DNA from: an uncultured Acidimicrobium sp.
GTDB lineage: Bacteria > Actinomycetota > Acidimicrobiia > Acidimicrobiales > Ilumatobacteraceae
NCBI GenBank assembly: GCA_903853285.1
Contig: CAINTF010000258.1
Span: 1 to 13,299, forward strand
Length of the DNA stretch: 13,299 nt
Direction: 5' to 3'
Part shown: positions 1 to 5,667 of the stretch, one piece after another
How the letters are laid out: each line of letters opens with the position of its first letter
Numbering within the stretch: position 1 is the first letter of the stretch
Made by a program: the position numbers and the translations under genes
The notes under the pieces: generated by a model
The model's input: the letters and a program-made list of their open reading frames with translations, nothing else
The model's database searches: none
Told to the model about the DNA's origin: nothing

Positions 1-1026
1 CGCTTCAAGCCGTACGTTCTCTGCTTCAGCAAGCTCGGAAAGATCTTGAGAATCCTGGAGTCTGTCGAACTGCTCATCACGTTCATTTTCAGTCTGTTCA
101 AGGATCTCGTCGAGTTGATCAATGTGAAATTGCTTTTCGTCAAGTTGTTTGTGCAATAAATCAATCGTCTTCTTGAGCGATGCAATGTCGGCACCAATGC
201 CTGTTTCGGAAGCAACAGGGCTCTGCACTTGCCGACCTAGAGCCGCACGCGGTGGTGCCTGAATAGGCAATTCTGGCTGCATGGTTGCTGCGTCAATAAT
301 CATCGCGGCAATTTGTTCACGCTTAGGTTGAGAGGTCGCAACCACAGTTGGCTTTACGGGCTGCGGCCACATGATCGTGATGTATTGCTCGCTCAGTGTT
401 TGCGCGCCGCAATAAGCATTAAAGGCCTTGAGTGCGTCAGGGGTGGTGACGTGTGCGATGTGTGCAATTCCCAACAGATCATGAGCGAGTTGCGCGGTGA
501 GCGAGGCTTCTAGATTTTTTCCTGCTGTGTATTCAATGATGATCGGAAGTCTTCGCGAAAGCGCATCCAAAGAATCTGCACCGAGCGCCTGGCCATCGTC
601 GGGGGTGGCAATGATGCGAACTAGTGGAGCGATGCGACGCTCGGCGTCATACACCTCGACTATCTGTGAAATATCGCTACACAGCTGCAGCAATGCTTTT
701 GGCGGAACTTCTGCGGGTCGACGCGGTACTACGGAATCTTTTCCGGCGATATGTCGCATGCGAACATCGAAAACCAATTGGCCGCGGTGAGGCGCAATCG
801 TGATCGTTGTTGTACGCCCCGACCCTGTTGCCTTAAATGTCTCAGAAATTTCGGCACGAAAGACTTCATCATCGGGTGATTGCCTGACTCGGATGCGCAT
901 ATTTGCTGGCATGCGGTCAGACGGAAATTGACGATTGAGCCAGTCCTTCACTTTGTCGTTGCACGCCTGACGAATCTCCTCGGACCATTTCTTGGTCGGC
1001 AGGCTCACGGCATAAGTGGTCATCAT
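1..1026 (-). CDS. Unrecognised protein with C-terminal coiled coil, 3' end off the left edge
   Basis: An open frame of 342 codons reads from an ATG at 1026 (a second ATG follows directly at 1023) to the window edge without a stop, so the C-terminus is missing. I do not recognise the family. Residues 1-100 are a basic, strand-rich region. Residues 110-225 look like an alpha/beta domain, with a segment around 178-221 (TAQLAHDLLGIAHIAHV, later ITIMWP) that only faintly recalls a domain of large actinobacterial proteins of unknown role. Residues 225-280 form a Pro/Ala/Gln-rich linker. From about 281 the sequence is a charged heptad-like coiled coil (SLKKTIDLLHKQLDEKQ and onward) running off the edge. 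No signal peptide or membrane segment is seen, so it is probably cytoplasmic. It diverges from the SWEET-like gene across a 39 bp spacer. Codon use resembles the neighbours. The gene is real with good confidence; its function is unknown. Confidence 0.85.
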   Translation of the reverse strand, partial: MMTTYAVSLPTKKWSEEIRQACNDKVKDWLNRQFPSDRMPANMRIRVRQSPDDEVFRAEISETFKATGSGRTTTITIAPHRGQLVFDVRMRHIAGKDSVVPRRPAEVPPKALLQLCSDISQIVEVYDAERRIAPLVRIIATPDDGQALGADSLDALSRRLPIIIEYTAGKNLEASLTAQLAHDLLGIAHIAHVTTPDALKAFNAYCGAQTLSEQYITIMWPQPVKPTVVATSQPKREQIAAMIIDAATMQPELPIQAPPRAALGRQVQSPVASETGIGADIASLKKTIDLLHKQLDEKQFHIDQLDEILEQTENERDEQFDRLQDSQDLSELAEAENVRLEA

Positions 1027-1053
1027 GACCCCATTTACGCTAACGACAGGACC

Positions 1054-1059
1054 TATGGT
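1054..1059 (+). promoter_or_regulatory. Putative -10 (TATGGT) of a leaderless transcript
   Basis: TATGGT lies exactly 6 nt before the GTG at 1066. No Shine-Dalgarno is present: the nearest AGG ends 15 nt away. This spacing would put transcription initiation on the start codon. No convincing -35 is visible. It sits in the 39 bp divergent spacer shared with the minus-strand gene. Confidence 0.45.
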
Positions 1060-1065
1060 TGCGAA

Positions 1066-1683
1066 GTGAGTTTCCGCGATGTTTTCAGCCTGTGGTGTAT
1101 CAGCCTTTCGTTTACTTTTACGATTCCTCAGGCTTACCGAGTAGTACGGCGCAACACCGTTGAAGGGGTTTCTGTATTTTCGCAGATGCAGAGTTTGAGC
1201 GGTTCAATTTTGTGGGTCGTTTATGGGATTGTTGCACATACCTATCTGGTGGTCACAGCCAACGTAATGACGATCGTTGGTTTTGGAACGGTAATTATTG
1301 CTCAGGTGCGCCATCGTGCTGTGACGTGGCAACGGGTTGTCGGTGTATTGACTGGAGTAATTGTTGTTGCAATTGTCTCTGGTGCTGTTTCTCGAGACGT
1401 ACTTGGTCCAATCGCAGTGGTTGTCGGTGGCACTGGCATCGTGCCGCAAGCAATTCGCGCAGCACGCACAACCCATCTTGTTGGCGTCTCGGTAGCCACA
1501 TTTGCAATGGTCGTCATCATGTCAGTGTCGTGGGGTATTTACGGACTGATGATTGGTGATCTCTTCGTGGCAACACCAAACGTAGTTATCGTGCCGAGCG
1601 CGCTCTTTATTATGTTGCGCGCTTTGCAGTCACACCATCGTTACGGCAAGACCACCGTTGCAACTGCGGTTCCCGCACGTTGA
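1066..1683 (+). CDS. SWEET-like PQ-loop membrane protein with two triple-helix bundles
   Basis: This is a 205-residue, very hydrophobic protein with two copies of the PQ-loop/MtN3 unit. Repeat 1 (about 4-80) has Pro21-Gln22 in TIPQAYRVVRRNTVEGVS, then WVVYG (Trp50) and Asn66. A linking helix follows at about 90-110. Repeat 2 (about 113-187) has Pro127-Gln128 in IVPQAIRAARTTHLVGVS, WGIYG (Trp156) and PN (Asn172). The Trp/Asn pairs match the sugar-pocket positions of SemiSWEETs and SWEETs. Seven helices in a 3+1+3 order are characteristic of full-length SWEETs; most bacterial relatives are single three-helix SemiSWEETs that dimerise. The likely role is facilitated diffusion of a sugar or other small solute across the cytoplasmic membrane, though other PQ-loop proteins move amino acids. 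An upstream extension of the frame to 880 is possible but would run through the opposite gene's N-terminus and is not hydrophobic, so I chose GTG 1066. The 3' end overlaps the convergent peptidase gene by 43 bp. Confidence 0.82.
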   Translation: MSFRDVFSLWCISLSFTFTIPQAYRVVRRNTVEGVSVFSQMQSLSGSILWVVYGIVAHTYLVVTANVMTIVGFGTVIIAQVRHRAVTWQRVVGVLTGVIVVAIVSGAVSRDVLGPIAVVVGGTGIVPQAIRAARTTHLVGVSVATFAMVVIMSVSWGIYGLMIGDLFVATPNVVIVPSALFIMLRALQSHHRYGKTTVATAVPAR

Positions 1684-3320
1684 TGAGTCGCGGTCAGCGT
1701 TACGGTCTGACCTTTCTTGCCACGCACGAGCCACGTGTGCATCACGCGGTCTGGAGTTCCATCACTTTTTGCATCTCCGCTGACGCGAAAGCGCACTCGA
1801 CCATCTAGTTGACCAAGTTTTACGCGAGGTGCGCCATCAACAAGATCGCTCACTGCCACACCGTCTATTTGCGCGGTCAGAGGTAGCACGATGTTGTGCT
1901 TGTGCGCCCATGCACTGATCTCTGTGCCGAGCCAACCCGTGTTGGCAATGCCTATACGTACTCGCCATACGCCGTCGCCAACCGACTGCGCATCGGCAAG
2001 TTTGATCTCGATTCGCGGTGATGCAAGTGCTTGAAAGAGTGCGAAGTGCACGTGCTCTTTGACTTCGTCACGCAATTTCGATGGAGGCGCATTTGTCCAC
2101 GTACGAAAGAAGTCGCAGCCGCCAATTTCTACAGCTCCGAGTTGTGGGTGATCAAATTTCTTCCACGCGGCATATGAGCCAGGTGCATGTGTGTCTGTCC
2201 ATTTACACACCGCCAAATCTTGCTCGGGTGTTGGCCCCACATACCAAACATCTGTGGGTGAGTGTTCTCCTGTTGCGTGATAAATCGCGTCCCAAAACTC
2301 GGTCGTCCAACCAAACACGCCGAGGTGTTCGTAAGCCCAGTCGTCGCCCGCACCGCTCATGGTGTCGCTCTTGTCCCATGTGAGATCTTCGTACACCGAG
2401 TGCACCGGATAACCAGTGTGTTGTACGCCAACTTTGCCGAGTTCGTTAAACACCCAAATGTCAAACGGTGGCAGTGTCGAATCGGCTCGCGTGCTCGATG
2501 GACGCAACATGAAACCGCCGGCGGTATGGAATGCGTTATATCCGCAAACATTGGTACGTGAGCGAGCAGCGCGCACAAGTGCATCTACTTCTGGTTCCGA
2601 CATCGGATGGTCGCCCGAACCGAGCACGGTGGTGCCCCAACCCGCAGGGAAATTGCGATTGAGGTCGAGTCCTGCCGGATCGCGTGGCAGTGGAATCGTG
2701 AAGCCATCAAAACTCTCCAATAGACCTTCGTCGAGCAAGCGATAGCGAATTTTTCCGGCAGGCGCACCGAGTGGCCCAACAGCAACCATCACGCGAGCAT
2801 CTTCATCGTGTTCCATCCACGCACCATCAACATCAGGTATGCGCATGGTGCGAATAGTTCCATCACCATCAATGTCTTCAACACTGAGTCCCGGCCAACG
2901 ATGTCCATCACGCCAAGGCCATGAGCGCACACTTGAGCGGTGATACAAGGGTCGATCGAGAAGCGCATCTTCTGCGCCATCTGGATTGACTCGGGGCACG
3001 ATATAAAACGTGCGTGTGCGCAACGCTTCGGTGACTTGATCGTGCTTGCCAAAGTTGTTGGCGAGGTATTCCAAGATGAACAATGCGGCAACACTTCCTG
3101 TCGCCTCGGTGGCGTGAATGTTGGCATCAATCCAATGCGCAGGCTTGGTGTTGTGCGCTCCAGTTGACGTATCGGTCACCGTAGCGATCCATAAATCACG
3201 ACCTTTGTGTGACTTTCCGTATGTTTCGAGCGCAACAAGACCAGGGAATTGCTTTTGTAAATCGTGCAACCACGACACCATCTCGTCGTATTTTAAAAAG
3301 CGATCAAAGTTGTAGGTCAT
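1641..3320 (-). CDS. M14-family zinc carboxypeptidase
   Basis: A 559-residue metallopeptidase of the carboxypeptidase A/M14 superfamily, which removes C-terminal residues from peptides or cleaves related amide bonds using one Zn2+. The zinc-binding HxxE is His69-Glu72 (IDANIHATEATGS), with the third ligand probably His265 (YNAFHTAGG). A substrate-binding DLNRNFP lies at 219-225 and the catalytic Glu is probably Glu341 (GWTTEFWD). Between the first and second ligands is an insert with an acidic DIDGDGTIRTMRIPD run (149-163) that looks like a Ca2+-binding loop. The last 120 or so residues (440-559) look like a beta-sandwich domain. No signal peptide is visible at the N-terminus (MTYNFDRFLKYDEMV), which is unusual because many M14 enzymes are secreted. 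ATG 3320 is preceded by no Shine-Dalgarno but by TAACCT at 6 nt. It diverges from the hemolysin III gene (35 bp) and converges with the SWEET-like gene. The exact substrate cannot be read from sequence. Confidence 0.93.
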   Translation of the reverse strand: MTYNFDRFLKYDEMVSWLHDLQKQFPGLVALETYGKSHKGRDLWIATVTDTSTGAHNTKPAHWIDANIHATEATGSVAALFILEYLANNFGKHDQVTEALRTRTFYIVPRVNPDGAEDALLDRPLYHRSSVRSWPWRDGHRWPGLSVEDIDGDGTIRTMRIPDVDGAWMEHDEDARVMVAVGPLGAPAGKIRYRLLDEGLLESFDGFTIPLPRDPAGLDLNRNFPAGWGTTVLGSGDHPMSEPEVDALVRAARSRTNVCGYNAFHTAGGFMLRPSSTRADSTLPPFDIWVFNELGKVGVQHTGYPVHSVYEDLTWDKSDTMSGAGDDWAYEHLGVFGWTTEFWDAIYHATGEHSPTDVWYVGPTPEQDLAVCKWTDTHAPGSYAAWKKFDHPQLGAVEIGGCDFFRTWTNAPPSKLRDEVKEHVHFALFQALASPRIEIKLADAQSVGDGVWRVRIGIANTGWLGTEISAWAHKHNIVLPLTAQIDGVAVSDLVDGAPRVKLGQLDGRVRFRVSGDAKSDGTPDRVMHTWLVRGKKGQTVTLTATHQRAGTAVATVVLP

Positions 3321-3326
3321 GTGCCA

Positions 3327-3332
3327 AGGTTA
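3327..3332 (-). promoter_or_regulatory. Putative -10 (TAACCT) of a leaderless peptidase transcript
   Basis: On the minus strand TAACCT is followed by 6 nt (TTGGCA with C continuing to the start) and then the ATG at 3320. There is no Shine-Dalgarno. The same hexamer at the same distance precedes tRNA-Thr. A -35 is not obvious. Confidence 0.5.
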
Positions 3333-3341
3333 CGCTGTCAC

Positions 3342-3351
3342 AAGGAGGTGA
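3342..3351 (+). promoter_or_regulatory. Consensus Shine-Dalgarno that fixes the hemolysin III start
   Basis: AAGGAGGTGA is a full-length complement of the 16S anti-Shine-Dalgarno and ends 4 nt before GTG 3356 (about 7 nt from the core GGAGG). It selects this GTG over the longer open frame that begins at 3209 inside the opposite peptidase gene. It is the strongest ribosome binding site in the window. Confidence 0.88.
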
Positions 3352-3355
3352 ACCA

Positions 3356-4021
3356 GTGCCGCATATTCCAGTGTTTCAGCACTCGACAGGCAAGTGGCGC
3401 CCACGCTGGCGCGGGCGCATTCATGCAATTGCAGTCGCGGTCACGATTCCCGCCGGAATTATTCTCACCCTTGTAACGCCAGCTGGTATTGCGCGCTTAG
3501 CTGTCGGTATTTATGCGTTATCACTACTCGCGCTCTATTCAACCTCTGCGTCGTATCACCTGTTCACTCGCTCGTTAAAAGGCCAGCGAACGATGCAACA
3601 ACTCGATCATGCGATGGTCTTTGTGCTCATCGCCGGTTCGTACACGCCAGTGTGTTTGCTCGCCTTGCCACGCAAAGTTGGAGTGCCGTTCTTGCTGACG
3701 ATCTGGGCTGCAGCAGCGGTTGGAATGGGTTTGAAAATCACGTGGAAAGCAAAGCGCGTTGGTCACGCGTTGTATTTGATTATTGGTTGGGCTGCGCTCG
3801 TGATTTTGCCGTGGGCGTATCACCGTGCTGGTTTCACCAGCTTGTTGTTATACGCGCTCGGTGGAATTGTCTACACCGTTGGCGCCGTGCTGTTCTACAT
3901 GCAAAAACCAAAGCTTTCACCAGAGATTTTCGGCTTTCATGAAATCTGGCATGTATTCACCGTGGTCGCTGGCATCTTGCAGTTTGCTGGCGTTGGTGTA
4001 CTTATTTCGCGCGTCGGTTAA
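3356..4021 (+). CDS. Hemolysin III / PAQR-family membrane protein
   Basis: A 221-residue integral membrane protein of the HlyIII/PAQR (COG1272) family with about seven hydrophobic helices and a basic N-terminus (KWRPRWRGRIH). Family landmarks are present: SASYH (Ser64, His68), LDH (Asp84-His85), GSYTP (94-98) and FGFHEIWHVF (His195, His199). In PAQR receptors the equivalent Ser/His/Asp/His residues bind zinc in a ceramidase-like core. Bacterial members are named for a Bacillus cereus haemolysin, but their physiological role is poorly known; a hydrolytic or lipid-related function is plausible and unproven. GTG is chosen because of the excellent Shine-Dalgarno. It diverges from the M14 peptidase, and its stop lies within the 3' end of the convergent MFS gene (20 bp overlap). 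The length is normal for the family. Confidence 0.93.
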   Translation: MPHIPVFQHSTGKWRPRWRGRIHAIAVAVTIPAGIILTLVTPAGIARLAVGIYALSLLALYSTSASYHLFTRSLKGQRTMQQLDHAMVFVLIAGSYTPVCLLALPRKVGVPFLLTIWAAAAVGMGLKITWKAKRVGHALYLIIGWAALVILPWAYHRAGFTSLLLYALGGIVYTVGAVLFYMQKPKLSPEIFGFHEIWHVFTVVAGILQFAGVGVLISRVG

Positions 4022-5285
4022 CACCAAGCGAGACGATGGTGGCCGGAATAAAAAACGCGCGTCCATGAAATGAAACATCGTCCCAATGTTTTGTCGTAAC
4101 TGGCGCATGCCACGCGCGGATGCGATAGATAAGGAATAACAAGATCAATGCATGCAACGAAATGATTGACCACGCAAAACCCTGCGTGCCGATGATGTCA
4201 AGAAATGGAGCAGCGACAAGTGGTCCGATCATTGCGCCTAAGCCGTACAGCGTGACGAGTTGCGATGCTGCAGCACCCATTTGTTCTTGTGACACCCAAT
4301 CGTTCGTGTAAGCACCACCGACGGCATACAACGGAAAACTGAAACCACCAATTGCAAACAGGAGTGCAGTTGTGAGCCAACTACTTGGCTCTTGAGTGAG
4401 CATGAGCAAGCCCATGACAATTACTGCGAGTGAACTGAGAACTCCAATAATCCGACGGTCAATGTCGTCTGATGCCGAAGAGATAGGCCAAGTAAGCGCC
4501 ATTCCACCGAGGTTGATGGCAGCGATCATGATGCCGACGCGACCAACGCTGAGACCTTCACGTGTTGCAAAGATGACAGCCATGCCGAGCATGCCACCGT
4601 GTGCAAGACCAACAAGCAAAATGGTGCCAGCACCTGTTGGAACAATTTTTGCAAGTTCGCGCATCGTGATGTGCGTATTGTTTTCAACCTGAGGAGTCGC
4701 TGCTTGTTCAGACATCACAACGGGGATGACAGCGAGCGATGAAACGACAGCAGCGAATGCGAAGCCCGTGAGTGTGCGCGCATCAAAATTGAATACCAAC
4801 AACTGACCCGCACCATATGCACCGATAGTTACGACGTTGTACATGGCCAGCAGGCGACCGCGAAAAGTATTGCTAGCAAGACCATTGAGCCATGACTCGG
4901 CTACGACGTACAAGCCCGCAAAGCAAAAACCTGTACTGCTGCGCATGATGATCCACACGAGTGGAGAGTCATAGACGCCGGTGATCAGTACGGATGCGCT
5001 GAGCAAAGAGGCGAGTGCTGCATAGACACGAATGTGACCAACCTGTTTGAGTGCGCGAAGCGTGTACCAAGACCCGAGCAAAAAGCCCGCGTAATAAGCG
5101 GTGGTGATTCCGCCACTGACCAAAGTAGGGAGATGTTTGAGTTCGGCGCGAATACCCACGAGTGTGCTGAATACGCCCGCGGTAACGAGCAACAGTGCGA
5201 GGCCAGTGAACAACCCCCACGTAGAGAGCAAGATGGTGCGTCGAGTGGAATTGAGGTTGGGGAGGAAACGCACCGCAACAGTCAA
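4002..5285 (-). CDS. YcaD-type major facilitator superfamily transporter
   Basis: A protein of about 427 residues with 12 predicted membrane helices in two halves. The YcaD-like subgroup signature is clear: YVVAESWLNGLASNTFRGRL (127-144 region), followed by a glycine-rich helix (GAYGAGQ). The central loop lies at about 191-210, and SSASDDIDRR (269-278) matches the cytoplasmic-loop motif between helices 8 and 9. It probably exports or imports a small molecule in exchange for protons; the substrate is unknown. The C-terminal tail after helix 12 (about 390-427) is longer than needed and ends in basic residues. No ATG is in frame at the start: TTG 5285 or GTG 5273 (four residues shorter) are the candidates, and neither has a good Shine-Dalgarno. 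An ATG at 5289 is out of frame. It converges with the hemolysin III gene and is divergent from tRNA-Lys. Confidence 0.92.
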   Translation of the reverse strand: MTVAVRFLPNLNSTRRTILLSTWGLFTGLALLLVTAGVFSTLVGIRAELKHLPTLVSGGITTAYYAGFLLGSWYTLRALKQVGHIRVYAALASLLSASVLITGVYDSPLVWIIMRSSTGFCFAGLYVVAESWLNGLASNTFRGRLLAMYNVVTIGAYGAGQLLVFNFDARTLTGFAFAAVVSSLAVIPVVMSEQAATPQVENNTHITMRELAKIVPTGAGTILLVGLAHGGMLGMAVIFATREGLSVGRVGIMIAAINLGGMALTWPISSASDDIDRRIIGVLSSLAVIVMGLLMLTQEPSSWLTTALLFAIGGFSFPLYAVGGAYTNDWVSQEQMGAAASQLVTLYGLGAMIGPLVAAPFLDIIGTQGFAWSIISLHALILLFLIYRIRAWHAPVTTKHWDDVSFHGRAFFIPATIVSLGVNRRAK

Positions 5286-5304
5286 GCATGAGAGTTGAAT
5301 CTGA

Positions 5305-5335
5305 TTGAGGTTCTTTTGTTGCGAGCAACTAGTCT
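5305..5335 (+). promoter_or_regulatory. Possible tRNA-Lys promoter
   Basis: TAGTCT at 5330-5335 is a reasonable -10 lying 11 nt before the mature tRNA 5' end, giving a leader of about 5 nt. TTGAGG at 5305-5310 could be the -35, although the 19 bp spacer is long. This is weakly supported. Confidence 0.33.
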
Positions 5336-5346
5336 GTTGGCAAGTC

Positions 5347-5419
<73 letters not shown>

Positions 5420-5441
5420 CTGCAGAAATATGGCGTGATAA

Positions 5442-5477
5442 GGGGTATCTAATTCAGAGATACTTACCCAAAGGTAA
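5442..5477 (+). repeat. Two overlapping inverted repeats downstream of tRNA-Lys
   Basis: GTATCT (5445-5450) pairs with AGATAC (5458-5463) around a 7-nt loop and can be extended by GGG/CCC across a bulge. TTACC (5464-5468) pairs with GGTAA (5473-5477) around the tetraloop CAAA. The extension of the first hairpin competes with the second. There is no T-tract, so these are not a classical terminator. They could mark the tRNA 3' end or belong to the leader of the next transcript. Confidence 0.5.
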
Positions 5478-5485
5478 TCGCATAG

Positions 5486-5506
5486 CCAGATATGGTGCCA
5501 TACTGG
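5486..5506. promoter_or_regulatory. Dyad overlapping a -10-like element, candidate operator
   Basis: CCAGATATGG and CCATACTGG are inverted copies around a central TG, perfect over nine pairs except for one extra A (CCAG-A-TATGG). The right arm overlaps CATACT (5499-5504), a 4/6 match to a -10 placed 7 nt before the micro-ORF ATG at 5512. A repressor on this dyad would block that promoter. It resembles no copper operator that I know (CopY, CsoR or CueR boxes). The dyad is directly visible; the function is inferred. Confidence 0.5.
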
Positions 5507-5511
5507 AAAGC

Positions 5512-5628
5512 ATGATTACAGCAGCAATTATCGTTCTGGCTCTTGCCCTAGTTGGTCACCTCGCGGTGATGAACGCAGTTGACTCGTTCACTGGTTACGG
5601 CGAGCAGAACTCAAACATCAAGTTTTAA
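5512..5628 (+). CDS. 38-residue membrane micro-ORF upstream of copA
   Basis: A short frame starting at ATG 5512 encodes one hydrophobic helix (MITAAIIVLALALVGHLAVM, residues 1-20) and a polar tail rich in Gly, Asn and Gln, ending in KF. The hydrophobic pattern with a sharp polar boundary looks like a genuine single-pass small membrane protein. It has no Cys but does have one His and two Met residues. GGAAAG is too close to the ATG to be a good Shine-Dalgarno; CATACT at 7 nt suggests a leaderless mRNA. It lies 39 bp upstream of copA on the same strand and could be co-transcribed with it. The frame is open upstream through the tRNA, but that part is clearly non-coding. No family is recognised, and it could still be a chance frame. 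Confidence 0.5.
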   Translation: MITAAIIVLALALVGHLAVMNAVDSFTGYGEQNSNIKF

Positions 5629-5642
5629 TCAACTGATCGGCC

Positions 5643-5659
5643 GTCTCGCGGGGCGAGAC
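5643..5659 (+). repeat. Strong GC-rich hairpin just before copA
   Basis: GTCTCGC and GCGAGAC form a perfect 7-bp stem with a GGG loop, ending 8 nt before the copA ATG and 14 nt after the micro-ORF stop. There is no T-tract. It could be a tract-less terminator or attenuator, could limit access to the copA start (AGAGG at 5661-5665 lies right beside it), or could act as DNA as an operator. Confidence 0.55.
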
Positions 5660-5667
5660 TAGAGGCG

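Noticed and set aside
313..790. Plus-strand open frames at 313-513 and 497-790
   Set aside because: They are antisense to the long edge-spanning minus-strand frame, which has better composition and a sensible start.
880..1065. N-terminal extension of the SWEET-like protein (62 more residues)
   Set aside because: It lies opposite the N-terminal codons of the left-edge gene, is not hydrophobic and precedes the first helix needed by the fold. GTG 1066 fits the family better.
2081..3167. Several 60-113 codon frames on both strands within the peptidase gene
   Set aside because: They are shadows of the M14 peptidase, whose active-site motifs identify the true frame.
5643..5659. Hairpin before copA read as a classical intrinsic terminator
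   Set aside because: No T-tract follows; the bases after the stem are TAGAGGCG and then the start codon. It is kept only as a hairpin of uncertain role.
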